Positions 36,427 to 44,996 are shown, counted from the stretch's first letter. The stretch: DNA of 64,000 nt from Marinobacterium aestuarii (GCF_001651805.1 NZ_CP015839.1:4402001-4466000); one strand, 5' to 3'. Made by a program: numbers and translations. The notes: generated from the letters alone by a model not told the origin.

Positions 36427-37581
36427 TCATTTTGCCTCGGCGATCTCGACGATGTTGGCGCCGGAAAAACGGGTTACAACCAGCGCGTTGGCCCTGGAGG
36501 TTGCACTGGCGGAATACACCTCTCCAGCTATCGCCACTTGCAGGGAAGTCACCTCCAGGCTGCCGAGGTCCATGCCGACCATCGCGCCACTCTGGCTGAC
36601 CAGAATCAGCTGACCGCCCTGCTCGACCGCACTGACCAGGCTGGTTTTGAGGCCGGTGTCGACCTGCAGCCAGTCCTGCCCCTGATCGCGACTAACGAAC
36701 AGATTTCCACGCAGGCCATACACCGCCAGCAAGTCCCTGAATGCACGTACACCAAAAAAGGTGCCGCTGTAGGGCGTAGTCAACATCACAAAGTGACCGG
36801 AAGACGGATCCTGGCGCATCAGCACGCCCTGTTCGCCACTGATAAAGAATTCGCCCTGATGCTCGGCAAGCGCATACAGGTGCATGCGCCTATCATTGTC
36901 GGTCAGCTCGACCCAGGGTTCCCAGCTCGCACCGTTATCGCTGCTGCGCAGAATCATTCCGAAAGCACCAATAACAAAACCGGTGCCGCTCGCATCGAAC
37001 AACACATCCAGCAGCGGTGCAGCCAGCACATCCGGATTGGCCGCCGTACTCATCCCCAGGCTAATCTCGCCGAGCATGTCCTGCGCCACCAGATCGCCAT
37101 TATCGGCACGCTGGCCATAAACCTTGCGCAGCAGACTCAACAGGCTGCGACCGTCCAGCTGTACCGTCCAACTGAGACCACCGTCATTGCTGTGCAGCAC
37201 GACCGAGTCATGCCCTACGATCCAGCCATGCAGGGCGTCACGAAAGCGTACCTGCACCAGATCGCTGGAAACCGGGCTCGGCACCTGCTCCCAGCTCACA
37301 CCGGCATCGGTGGAGCGTTGAATAAGCCCGCGCGGGCCAACGCTAATCAGATCTTCACCGGCACGTGCCACACCGATGACCGGTGCCGGCAGTTGCAGAT
37401 CGAATTTGGGCGCCGGCTCGCGCAGCGGATCGAACACTGCTGTCGCTGCAGCCTGGGCAGGAGTCATTGCCAGCACGCAGGAAATCAACGCAGTGCCTAG
37501 CAACCAGGAGCCATACCGCAAGCGACATGGCAGCAAGGAATCCCGCAGTAAGCGGAACAATTGAGTATCGCGGCCAATCAT
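36427..37581 (-). CDS. YCF48/BNR-repeat beta-propeller periplasmic protein
   Basis: This protein has 384 residues with an N-terminal membrane or signal segment (LLGTALISCVLAMTPAQA) and then repeated S-D-G-G-x-S-W type blades (STDAGVSWEQV, SNDGGLSWTVQ, SSDNGASWEPW, SRDQGQDWLQV). This is the YCF48/photosystem-assembly-like propeller. It is probably an accessory to the RND transporter. I use ATG 37581 with GAGG upstream; a TTG at 37596 opens the frame earlier. The gap of 34 bases to the RND gene suggests co-translation. Confidence 0.85.
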   Translation of the reverse strand: MIGRDTQLFRLLRDSLLPCRLRYGSWLLGTALISCVLAMTPAQAAATAVFDPLREPAPKFDLQLPAPVIGVARAGEDLISVGPRGLIQRSTDAGVSWEQVPSPVSSDLVQVRFRDALHGWIVGHDSVVLHSNDGGLSWTVQLDGRSLLSLLRKVYGQRADNGDLVAQDMLGEISLGMSTAANPDVLAAPLLDVLFDASGTGFVIGAFGMILRSSDNGASWEPWVELTDNDRRMHLYALAEHQGEFFISGEQGVLMRQDPSSGHFVMLTTPYSGTFFGVRAFRDLLAVYGLRGNLFVSRDQGQDWLQVDTGLKTSLVSAVEQGGQLILVSQSGAMVGMDLGSLEVTSLQVAIAGEVYSASATSRANALVVTRFSGANIVEIAEAK

Positions 37582-37676
37582 TATTTTTATCCTCAACCGC
37601 CCAGAGGTTGGGGCCCGCTCAGCGCGTTACCGTGCGAGAGCCCACACCACTGTTTGGAGAACGTTAGCGTCGGTAA

Positions 37677-37703
37677 GCGACACCTGTCTTTGCCAGGTGT
37701 CGC
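37677..37703. other. Perfect hairpin between DUF1329 and YCF48 genes
   Basis: GCGACACCTG-TCTTTGC-CAGGTGTCGC, a ten-base stem lying inside the DUF1302-to-SDR unit. No T-run follows. It could protect the upstream mRNA or cause partial termination so that the two outer-membrane proteins are made in excess. Confidence 0.5.
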
Positions 37704-37712
37704 CTCAACGCA

Positions 37713-39077
37713 TTAGCGCTGGGTTATCCGGGAGACTATTGCTTCAGGCTTCATCTCACGCTCGGAACGTGGCTCTGCTTCAAACTTGTAGCCGCCTTTC
37801 AAGCCGTCGTTGATCAGGGCGTACATGCCCTTGTTGAAGTCATAGATAACGTTCTTGACGTTGTAAGGGATGTCCTTGTCGTAGAGCTGCACACCGCTGA
37901 GGAACATGGCGCGGTACAGATCGTCATTCTTGTCCCAGGCGTCATACAAGCCTACACCAAAGGTGTCTTCATCGAGGTAGTAGGTACGCTTGCTGTAAAC
38001 GTGGCGCATACCCGGCTTAAGAGTTGCCTCAACCACCCATACACGGTGCAGTTCCCAACGCTCACACTCTGGATTGGCGTGATTCGCGCTAAACTGCTCT
38101 TCCTGTTTGCAATCGAAATAGAACTTGTAGGCGTTATAGGGGATATACATCTCCTTGCGGCCCACCAGCTTGTAGTCGAAGCGTTCCTGGCTGCCGGAGA
38201 ACATCTGCAGCTCGTCGAACAGGGTTACACCACCCTGACTGGCCACCGGGGTATCAAAGGCAAACTCCGGCGCCAATTTGATGCGTCGCTGACCCGGCGT
38301 ATAGCTCCAGGCACGTCGCGGCTTGGCCAGCGGATCCAGGTAATCGGCCAGTACTATTACTTCACCAGCCCGTCGCGCCGGATACATGTTCAGGGAATAG
38401 ACCCGTGAATACATCAGCGGATCGCGATCCTCCTGATCGACCTGGTAATAGGGCATTTCCTCGAAAGTTGCCTGCTCAGCGCTCTTGGTAACCTGGCCGT
38501 TAGTGTCGATGACCCAGCTATTGGAGGAGGCCGTCGTCGCAAAGCCACCACCGATTTTGTATCGCAGCTGCTGGTTCCAGATCAGCTCATTACCGGTGGT
38601 GGGTATCGGGAATGGAAGGCCGCCACGACAGGCTGGATCAACCGCCAGGCCGTCCTTCTGGATATTGCATCCAGTGGCATTACGCACCGTTGCATCCACC
38701 ACGGTCTGAGGGTAGGCCGCTGTGCGGTGGCTGGGATAGATGTCCAGGTAGTATTCAGGATACTTCCTGAGCAGGGTTTTCTGCCCCTCGCTCAGCTTGT
38801 CTGCGTACTGATCGACGTTTTGCGAATTGATCCTGAACAGCGCTTTCTCATCTTTGTAGGGATCGATCCAAAAACCGCTGTCTGGCTTGAACCCGGCGGG
38901 AGCCTCACGCAGCCCCCCCTCATAGGCAGGGATAGTACCTTCGGCATTGCCGGCCTGGATGGCACCCCAGGGAGTGAGAGACTTGCCGAGTTTAGCCGCC
39001 TCTTCCGGGCTGACGGCCGCCAGCGCGCACGCCGACAAACCACTCAGGATGATGCTAAATGCGAGTTGGAATTTCAT
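37713..39077 (-). CDS. DUF1329 family protein (outer-membrane lipoprotein-carrier-like)
   Basis: This 454-residue secreted protein has signal FSIILSGLSACALAA. LSAC could be a lipobox, but ALA-A is also a type I cleavage site. The body has the DUF1329 pattern with ARRAGEVIVLADYLDP and RHVYSKRTYYLDEDTFG near the C-terminus. The fold is related to LolA/LolB carriers, suggesting transfer of a hydrophobic molecule between membranes. The ATG at 39077 starts the signal peptide; a longer frame upstream is not credible. Confidence 0.9.
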   Translation of the reverse strand: MKFQLAFSIILSGLSACALAAVSPEEAAKLGKSLTPWGAIQAGNAEGTIPAYEGGLREAPAGFKPDSGFWIDPYKDEKALFRINSQNVDQYADKLSEGQKTLLRKYPEYYLDIYPSHRTAAYPQTVVDATVRNATGCNIQKDGLAVDPACRGGLPFPIPTTGNELIWNQQLRYKIGGGFATTASSNSWVIDTNGQVTKSAEQATFEEMPYYQVDQEDRDPLMYSRVYSLNMYPARRAGEVIVLADYLDPLAKPRRAWSYTPGQRRIKLAPEFAFDTPVASQGGVTLFDELQMFSGSQERFDYKLVGRKEMYIPYNAYKFYFDCKQEEQFSANHANPECERWELHRVWVVEATLKPGMRHVYSKRTYYLDEDTFGVGLYDAWDKNDDLYRAMFLSGVQLYDKDIPYNVKNVIYDFNKGMYALINDGLKGGYKFEAEPRSEREMKPEAIVSRITQR

Positions 39078-39102
39078 GTCTGTTCCCCCGGTCTTGTAAT
39101 TA

Positions 39103-40764
39103 TTAAAAGGAGCTTTTGTAGGTGAAGGCCAGCCAGCCGCGGTCAGTTCCGCCGACGTTGCCGTTACCGTTGACCATGGGATCACCGTTAACGTTGGTGG
39201 AGTTCTTTTCCTGTGCGGAGCTATCGGCATAGCGCAGGCTGAACTCATGCTGCGAGCGGTACGTCATCTTGGCGCCAACCGACCAGGAGAGCGCGCCTTC
39301 GCTGCCACCACCCGCACTGGCGGCGTTGCCGCTCAGGCCGTAGCTGACCGTCAGCGGGACATCCAGAGACCAGGAGGGGAAAATTTCAACGTACTGCGGG
39401 GTGTAGTTCAGCGCGATGCCGTAGTAATCCTTGGTCGAGCAGCCATCGGACTTGTCGCCAGCCCCGCCTGTTCGGACATCCTTGCAACCCGCGAAGCCCT
39501 CACCCTTGTACAATTCCGAATGGGAGGTAACCTTGTTCAGGTGGCTATAGGCGAACTCGGCCACCAGCGTCGAGTTGTCGGCCAGCCAGTAACGTGGAAC
39601 GCCGTAAATAACGTTGGCCACGAAGTGTATGGTGTCACCACGCGGACCTTCATCGTCCACCAGACTAACGCCTGTGGCGTTGAGTGCTCCGCCCTTGCGG
39701 TAGGACAGGTCGGCACCCACCGATGCTGCACCAACGGCGGTTGAGATACTCACGCCATACTGTTTGACGTCACGCGGGTAGACCAGGCGGTATTCACCAG
39801 TACCCATATCGACCTGCGGCGCCAGCCATGCCTGGTAGTCATCGAATTCACGGTAGTAGCCGCCGACCGTGGCTTCGATGGCCTCGATATCCAGCTTGCC
39901 CATCACCCCCCAGTTCTGACCATCGCGGCCGCGTTTGGACTCGGCATGGCTGAGGTTGAAACCAGGTGCTGCCGGCAAGCGGTCAGGGCCCTCGAAGAAC
40001 GGATCTGCGGCGCCAAAATAGGTGCCTCCGTAGGGGAAACGGGTGTTGTCCCACTCGTACATGTATTGCGCGGCAATCGACAGGTTATCAGTGACCTGAG
40101 CCTTGCCCGAGATCTGACCAATCGGCAAAAACACTTCCTTGGTCTCGATACCCGGGCTGGTTACGGCTTTCACCGCATCCAGAGGCGCCTGCGAGTAGGA
40201 CATCGCATGCGCACCGATCAGCAATCCCTCACCCCAGAACAGCGCATGGCGGCCGACTTTCAGGTTTACAGGCGTCGCACCTATATTGAAATTGGTCCAG
40301 ACAAAGGCATCGAGGATCTCACCCGACGGGCCCTTGACGTAGCGCTCAACCTCGCCGCTATAGCGATCATTGTTATAGCTGGTGTCCATCCCCGCAACGC
40401 TGCTACTGACCGAAGTGTCGTCGTAGGCGTTGTCGTACCAGCCGGCAGCGCTGACGCGCCCGCCAAAATGGTGCTTGTAAGCCACGTCAAATTCGGAGAA
40501 CACATCCAGACGATTTGTCACGATATCGCCCTGATCGAACTTGCCGTCGGACTCGTCGAAATTCGGGTTGTTGAGGATATTCTGATCCTGATCCTCAATG
40601 CGCCAGCCCAGGTTGTAGCGCGCGGTATTGTCCCAGCGCATGCGGATATCGGGGTTGCCGACATCGATCTGCATCGCCGTGGCGCTGCCTGCACAGCTCA
40701 TGATCATAAGCGCCAGGACACTGCGAGGCATCGAGACGCGATCAAGATTACTCATCATCTTCAT
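39103..40764 (-). CDS. DUF1302 family outer-membrane beta-barrel protein
   Basis: This 553-residue protein has a type I signal peptide ending SATA and then a long beta-strand pattern with alternating aromatic residues, ending in TYKSSF with the terminal Phe typical of barrels. DUF1302 proteins are large porin-like barrels found with DUF1329. This one likely admits the hydrophobic growth substrate. AGGAG precedes ATG 40764. It is the first gene of the unit and has a dyad-2 site 190 bases upstream. Confidence 0.9.
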   Translation of the reverse strand: MKMMSNLDRVSMPRSVLALMIMSCAGSATAMQIDVGNPDIRMRWDNTARYNLGWRIEDQDQNILNNPNFDESDGKFDQGDIVTNRLDVFSEFDVAYKHHFGGRVSAAGWYDNAYDDTSVSSSVAGMDTSYNNDRYSGEVERYVKGPSGEILDAFVWTNFNIGATPVNLKVGRHALFWGEGLLIGAHAMSYSQAPLDAVKAVTSPGIETKEVFLPIGQISGKAQVTDNLSIAAQYMYEWDNTRFPYGGTYFGAADPFFEGPDRLPAAPGFNLSHAESKRGRDGQNWGVMGKLDIEAIEATVGGYYREFDDYQAWLAPQVDMGTGEYRLVYPRDVKQYGVSISTAVGAASVGADLSYRKGGALNATGVSLVDDEGPRGDTIHFVANVIYGVPRYWLADNSTLVAEFAYSHLNKVTSHSELYKGEGFAGCKDVRTGGAGDKSDGCSTKDYYGIALNYTPQYVEIFPSWSLDVPLTVSYGLSGNAASAGGGSEGALSWSVGAKMTYRSQHEFSLRYADSSAQEKNSTNVNGDPMVNGNGNVGGTDRGWLAFTYKSSF

Positions 40765-40953
40765 ATCTGCTCCTTTTGCTCTTTTTGTTCTTTGTTCTTG
40801 TTTTAACAACTTAAGACTAGCTATTTGTGCCTTCTCCACCTTCTGAACCCCACAGAGCGGCAGAAATAACTGAACAAATACAACATAACCGTTCCACTTA
40901 TCCTAAGACATACAATAGCGGACAAAAACACATAATTCCACATAAAGATTTCA

Positions 40954-40969
40954 ATTCTTTATATAGAAT
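40954..40969. promoter_or_regulatory. Operator candidate, dyad 2, upstream of DUF1302
   Basis: ATTCT-TTATAT-AGAAT, the same 16-base palindrome as in front of the IclR gene and the MFS-ferredoxin operon. Confidence 0.5.
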
Positions 40970-41073
40970 ATTATGCCCCGCTAATCTCAAACAGACCTGA
41001 TTTTTGGAGTGGAATTGGCGGATCCTGCTGCCCGGCGCGTGTGCCTCACACCCAGGCGCCCAGACCACAAATA

Positions 41074-41098
41074 AAAACATATATTTAAATTATGTTCA
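41074..41098. promoter_or_regulatory. Operator candidate, dyad 1 (site F)
   Basis: AAAACA-N13-TGTTCA. Read toward the SDR gene at 41222 it has the same orientation as sites A to D relative to their genes. It is 124 bases upstream of the start. Confidence 0.45.
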
Positions 41099-41221
41099 TA
41101 ATCAACTTTCTTCTGTATCCCGAATTGGCTTTAATAAGATTAGCAGCCAAGCGGTTGTGCACCACAAAAAGGCTAGCCGTGCGCCTCTCAAAGGCCCCAC
41201 GTCCATTCAACAGGAGGATTC

Positions 41222-42064
41222 ATGAATATTGATCTCAGCGGCAAACGCGTGATCGTGACCGGTGCTTCTCGCGGCATAGGCCTGGCAATCGCCCAAGCCT
41301 TTGCTACTGAAGGCGCATGTGTTGCTATCTGCGCGCGAACAGAAGGCGCCGTGGCCAAGGCAGGCCAGGCGCTGCAAGCCACTGCCCAGGCCGTTATCGC
41401 CCGTGCGGTCGATGTTACTGACAGCCCAGCCGTCCAGGCATTCGTCAAGGAAGTGGCAGACAGCTGGGGCGGCGTGGACGTTCTGGTCAATAATGCCGGC
41501 CAGGGCAAAGGCGGTAATCTGGATACCCTCAGCCCGGAAGACATCCTCGAGCATGCGAACATCCTGCAGATGGGACATTTCCGCTTTGCTCAGGCGGTAG
41601 TGCCTTACATGCGCAAACAGCAATGGGGGCGGATCATCGAGATCAACGCCCTGGCCGGTACCATTCCGACCCCGGAAGGCATACCGTCGGTGATTAATCG
41701 CGCCGCCTGCGTGGCCCTGTCACGCTCTCTGGGCATGTCCCTGGCCAAGGACAACATACTGGTTAACAGTCTGAACATGGGCTGGATCGACACCGGACAG
41801 TGGGACCGCCACTACAGGGAGATGGGGCCAGGCGTAAGCCGCGAAGAGTTCGACGCCATGGTCATGAAAGTGGTACCCATTGGACGCTACGGCAAGCCCG
41901 AAGACGTAGCAGGCATGGCCCTGTTCCTGGCCAGCGAATATGCCAGTTTCATCAGCGCCGCCTCAATTGATATTGCCGGTGGCATGGGCGGGCAGATCGC
42001 CTACTTCCCAACGCTGAAACGCGACTTCGCCGCAGCGATGCGCGAACGCAACAGCAATACCTAG
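41222..42064 (+). CDS. SDR-family protein lacking the usual catalytic Tyr/Lys
   Basis: This protein has 280 residues. The cofactor motif TGASRGIGLA is intact and NNAG is present. Where YxxxK is expected the sequence is IPSVINRAACVAL, that is Ser and Arg. It may be a divergent dehydrogenase or have another role, as in some hydratase-like SDR subgroups. CAGGAGG precedes ATG. It is followed 90 bases later by a glutathione peroxidase gene. Confidence 0.85.
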   Translation: MNIDLSGKRVIVTGASRGIGLAIAQAFATEGACVAICARTEGAVAKAGQALQATAQAVIARAVDVTDSPAVQAFVKEVADSWGGVDVLVNNAGQGKGGNLDTLSPEDILEHANILQMGHFRFAQAVVPYMRKQQWGRIIEINALAGTIPTPEGIPSVINRAACVALSRSLGMSLAKDNILVNSLNMGWIDTGQWDRHYREMGPGVSREEFDAMVMKVVPIGRYGKPEDVAGMALFLASEYASFISAASIDIAGGMGGQIAYFPTLKRDFAAAMRERNSNT

Positions 42065-42154
42065 ACATTCAACCTGTGCTCCCGCTAATGCAGAAAAACG
42101 CCAGGAGTGCCGGATTGTGCAAAGCCAGCCGTCCCATAAATCAGGATTAACGCC

Positions 42155-42706
42155 ATGACTAAGTCGCTATACGACATACCGCTTAAAACCATCGAAGGCT
42201 CTCCCCTTACGCTTGAGAAGTTCAAGGGCAAGGTACTGCTGATTGTCAACGTCGCCTCGAAGTGCGGCCTTACGCCGCAATATGCCGGCCTTGAAACCCT
42301 GTACGATGAAATGCGCGTCCAGGGCTTCGAAGTGCTGGGTTTCCCGGCAAACGACTTCCAGGGTCAGGAACCCGGTAGCGACGAAGAAATTCAGGCGTTC
42401 TGCGACCTCAACTACAAGGTGCAATTTCCACTGTTCGCCAAGATTGCGGTAACCGGTGTCGAGCAACATCCGCTCTACAGCGCGCTGACTGCAGCCTGTC
42501 CGACGGCGACCGGTGAGGGGCCCATGCGTGAACGCCTGAAAGGCTATGGCATCGAAGCGGAAAAACCACCGGCCGTGCAGTGGAACTTCGAGAAATTTCT
42601 GATCAGCCGCGGTGGCAGGGTCGTCGGGCGCTTCGCGCCGGATATCACAGCACAGGACCCAGGTCTGCGCCAGGCGATAGAGGCACAGCTAGGCACCAGC
42701 GCTTAG
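42155..42706 (+). CDS. Glutathione peroxidase (Cys type)
   Basis: This peroxidase has 183 residues. The peroxidatic Cys is in NVASKCGLTP at residue 36, with the Gln in FPANDFQGQEPG and the Trp in VQWNFEKFL completing the tetrad. It reduces peroxides using glutathione or thioredoxin in the cytoplasm. Oxygenase-rich pathways generate peroxide, so its place here makes sense. It may be co-transcribed with the SDR upstream. Confidence 0.93.
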   Translation: MTKSLYDIPLKTIEGSPLTLEKFKGKVLLIVNVASKCGLTPQYAGLETLYDEMRVQGFEVLGFPANDFQGQEPGSDEEIQAFCDLNYKVQFPLFAKIAVTGVEQHPLYSALTAACPTATGEGPMRERLKGYGIEAEKPPAVQWNFEKFLISRGGRVVGRFAPDITAQDPGLRQAIEAQLGTSA

Positions 42707-43050
42707 CATGCTCGGCCGCCGTCCCTTTGGTTACAACGGCCTGTGGCACTCTGATTAGAGTGCCCGGGCCGACTGTAGCGCGACGCCTAGGGATATGCCG
42801 GTCATGATCAGGCAGGGGCTGAGCACCTGAACGACCTCAGCTGGCTACACCAAGCCGCGCCAGGCACAACCTGCTTTTGTCGCCAGAATGCGCCCGGCGG
42901 TGACCAGTGTTTGCTGGCCAAGCGGGTGACTCAGTAGTCAGCTTGCAGCAAGCTGCAGCTGCATCACAGCCTTTCACCAATGCAGCAACAACTAAACATA
43001 CCCAGCCGTTACCGCCCGTCAGGGTATCCGCTTAAAAAGGGAAACCAGGA
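42707..43050. other. Gene-free stretch between convergent genes
   Basis: 344 bases with the hairpin at 42737-42771 and a small inverted repeat AGCTTG-CAG-CAAGCT at 42940-42954. I see no gene. Confidence 0.6.
42737..42771. terminator. Hairpin downstream of the glutathione peroxidase gene
   Basis: Inner stem GGCACTCT-GATT-AGAGTGCC with outer CGGCC and GGCCG pairing. The hairpin is strong but has no T-run. Confidence 0.4.
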
Positions 43051-43977
43051 TCAGCCGCGTATGCGTGCGGTGATCTTGGCATGGGGGCCGGCCTGCTGTG
43101 CAGCCCAGGCCTCGGCGGCCTGATCCAGACTGTAGTCGACGTAATCGACCTGGATCTGCTGTTCCCTGGCGATCCGCAACAGGCGCAGCCAGATTTGCTC
43201 GCGGTCCGCTGGCGGACGCTGGCCGGTGCCGATGCACGACAGAGAACGAAACAGCAGATCGGCAATATCCAGGTTGAGCTGACGCCCGGCCCCGGTACCA
43301 ATGGTCATAATCCGTGCGCCCCAGTTGGTCGCTTTAAGCGAGGTCAGCATGGGCTGGCCGCAAACCAGATCGAGCACCACATCAAAGCCGCCGCCGGATG
43401 CATCCTTGAGTGCCGCCACGTCATCGGCTCCGCCCAGTGTCACCACCTCATCGGCGATGCCTCGGGATTTCAGCCGCAGCAGAGCGTCCTCGGAGCGCGC
43501 CGCCCCCACCACCTTACCGGCGCCCATGCCACGCGCCAACTGCAGGGCAATTTGTCCGAGGGTTCCGGTGGCACCGAGGACCAGTACCTTCTCACCCTTC
43601 TGAATCTCGGCCTGTTCCAGCGGCACTATGGCCCCAGTGGCGGCGATGCCCATGCTGATGGCGGTCCTGTCATCGACGTCATCCGGCAGATCCCAAACCT
43701 CCGCAGACGGCACTACAGTGCGCTCGGCCCAGGCGCCAAAGGGCAACAGTGAGCGTTCGCCAAAATATACACGACGGCCATCAGGCGCACGACCAACACC
43801 TTCGCCACGGATCACGCAAGGGTACTCCACGCCCAGGCGATAGGCACCCAGCACATCCCATCCCCCCAGGCCGGCGGTATCAACCTCGATCAACACCGAG
43901 CCTTCCTGCGGCTCAGGTTCACGGAATTCACCCACTACGGGCGGAGCGTTACGTTCGGTAATAACTGCAGCACGCAT
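43051..43977 (-). CDS. Quinone oxidoreductase-like medium-chain dehydrogenase
   Basis: This zinc-independent MDR protein has 308 residues. The NADPH motif is VLGATGTLGQIALQ near residue 135. The structural and catalytic zinc Cys residues of alcohol dehydrogenases are absent. It probably reduces an enone or quinone. A strict dyad-1 site is 53 bases upstream, linking it to the catabolic regulon. GGAGG precedes ATG. Confidence 0.9.
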   Translation of the reverse strand: MRAAVITERNAPPVVGEFREPEPQEGSVLIEVDTAGLGGWDVLGAYRLGVEYPCVIRGEGVGRAPDGRRVYFGERSLLPFGAWAERTVVPSAEVWDLPDDVDDRTAISMGIAATGAIVPLEQAEIQKGEKVLVLGATGTLGQIALQLARGMGAGKVVGAARSEDALLRLKSRGIADEVVTLGGADDVAALKDASGGGFDVVLDLVCGQPMLTSLKATNWGARIMTIGTGAGRQLNLDIADLLFRSLSCIGTGQRPPADREQIWLRLLRIAREQQIQVDYVDYSLDQAAEAWAAQQAGPHAKITARIRG

Positions 43978-44288
43978 ATTGCCTCCATTACAAATTCTTG
44001 TTGTTGGCGCTTATTGCTCGGATACAATATGAACACTTTTAAGTATTTTGTATATATTTTTAATCCAATTGCAGTGTCTACACCCGGTTGAACAGCGGAT
44101 CGCTCTCCAGGCCCAGCCACAACGGCGGCCAGTGTCAGTTTGGGATTACACAAGCTGCTAGATGGGGAATAACCGCAAGCTGGATGCAATCCAGCTGAAC
44201 ATCATGCACGGGGCTGGAGACTTCTGCGGGCAGATCACTGCAGGTTTGAGCCGGAATAGTCGCTAAAAAGTGGCCGCGGGCGGCAACC
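43978..44288. other. Promoter region of the quinone oxidoreductase-like gene
   Basis: 311 bases. Site D lies at 44030-44054 within AT-rich DNA. The remainder up to folM shows nothing recognisable. This appears to be the right-hand end of the catabolic island. Confidence 0.6.
44030..44054. promoter_or_regulatory. Operator candidate, dyad 1 (site D)
   Basis: TGAACA-N13-TGTATA with strict ACACTTTT-N8-TGTA. On the gene strand a -10-like CATATT follows immediately. Confidence 0.6.
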
Positions 44289-44996
44289 TCAGGACCTTCG
44301 CAGATCGCGGCCGCCGTTCAGCTCCATACAGGTACCGGTGGCGTAGGTGCTGTTCATCAGGTAACGCACAGCCTCGTACACCACCTCAGGCCCGGGCTCA
44401 ATTCCCATTGCCGACTTGGCGAGGGTTTTGGTTCGGTACGCCTGCGGGTCATCCTCGTTGAACATGATCATCGACGGTGCGATGGTGTTGACCTTGATAT
44501 GGGGCGACAGCTTCGCGGCGAAGGACTGCGCCAGGCTTTCGAGCCCGGCCTTGGTCGCACAATAGGCCAGGTGCTTGGCACTGCCCCGCTGCGCGACATA
44601 ATCCGAGATATGAATAATATCCGCTGGCATCCCGCTATCGAACAGATCGGCGCACTGCTGGTTGATCATGTAGGGCGCCTGCATGTGGACCATGAACATT
44701 TTCTGAAAGGCGTCGTCTGCGCTGCGGTCATTGAGCCAGAGCGAGGCATTGTGGATGATGGCCCGCAGGTGAACCTTCCGCTCCCGCAGAGTATCGATCA
44801 GCCCCTGGATGCCCTCAAGCGTGGAAAAATCCGCCTGCAGCACCTCTATGCCAGCAAGCGACCCGGTTTTCCATTCCGGCCTCAGGTGAGTGCAAGTGAT
44901 GATGACCCTATAACCATCGGCCACCAGTCGCCGCGCACAGTGCAGGCCTATGCGCTGCCCACCGCCGGTTATCAGTACTCTAGGTTCGTCGATCAT
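44289..44996 (-). CDS. folM: Dihydromonapterin reductase FolM
   Basis: This 235-residue pterin-reducing SDR has TGGGQRIGLHCA at the N-terminus and YCATK with NTIAPSMIMF. The insert and C-terminal MELNGGRDLR pattern are those of FolM. It reduces dihydromonapterin, supplying tetrahydromonapterin, and has weak dihydrofolate reductase activity. It lies downstream of a CYTH protein, folX and a folE remnant in the same direction. ATG 44996 has GGGAG close upstream; a TTG at 45008 is rejected. Confidence 0.9.
   Translation of the reverse strand: MIDEPRVLITGGGQRIGLHCARRLVADGYRVIITCTHLRPEWKTGSLAGIEVLQADFSTLEGIQGLIDTLRERKVHLRAIIHNASLWLNDRSADDAFQKMFMVHMQAPYMINQQCADLFDSGMPADIIHISDYVAQRGSAKHLAYCATKAGLESLAQSFAAKLSPHIKVNTIAPSMIMFNEDDPQAYRTKTLAKSAMGIEPGPEVVYEAVRYLMNSTYATGTCMELNGGRDLRRS

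Larger units (their letters stand above)
40765..41221. other. Divergent promoter region between DUF1302 and SDR genes
   Basis: 457 bases, gene-free and AT-rich. It contains dyad 2 at 40954-40969 and dyad 1 (site F) at 41074-41098. A weak further TGAACA-N13-CGTTCC lies at 40871-40895. Confidence 0.65.

Noticed and set aside
40871-40895. Ninth dyad-1 copy, TGAACA-N13-CGTTCC
   Set aside because: Only one arm matches well and the TGT core is lost, so it was not counted.
1-44054. Classical steroid degradation cluster
   Set aside because: No KstD, KshA/KshB or HsaA/HsaB type proteins appear, and the oxygenase is a two-subunit aromatic dioxygenase. The dit-like reading fits better.
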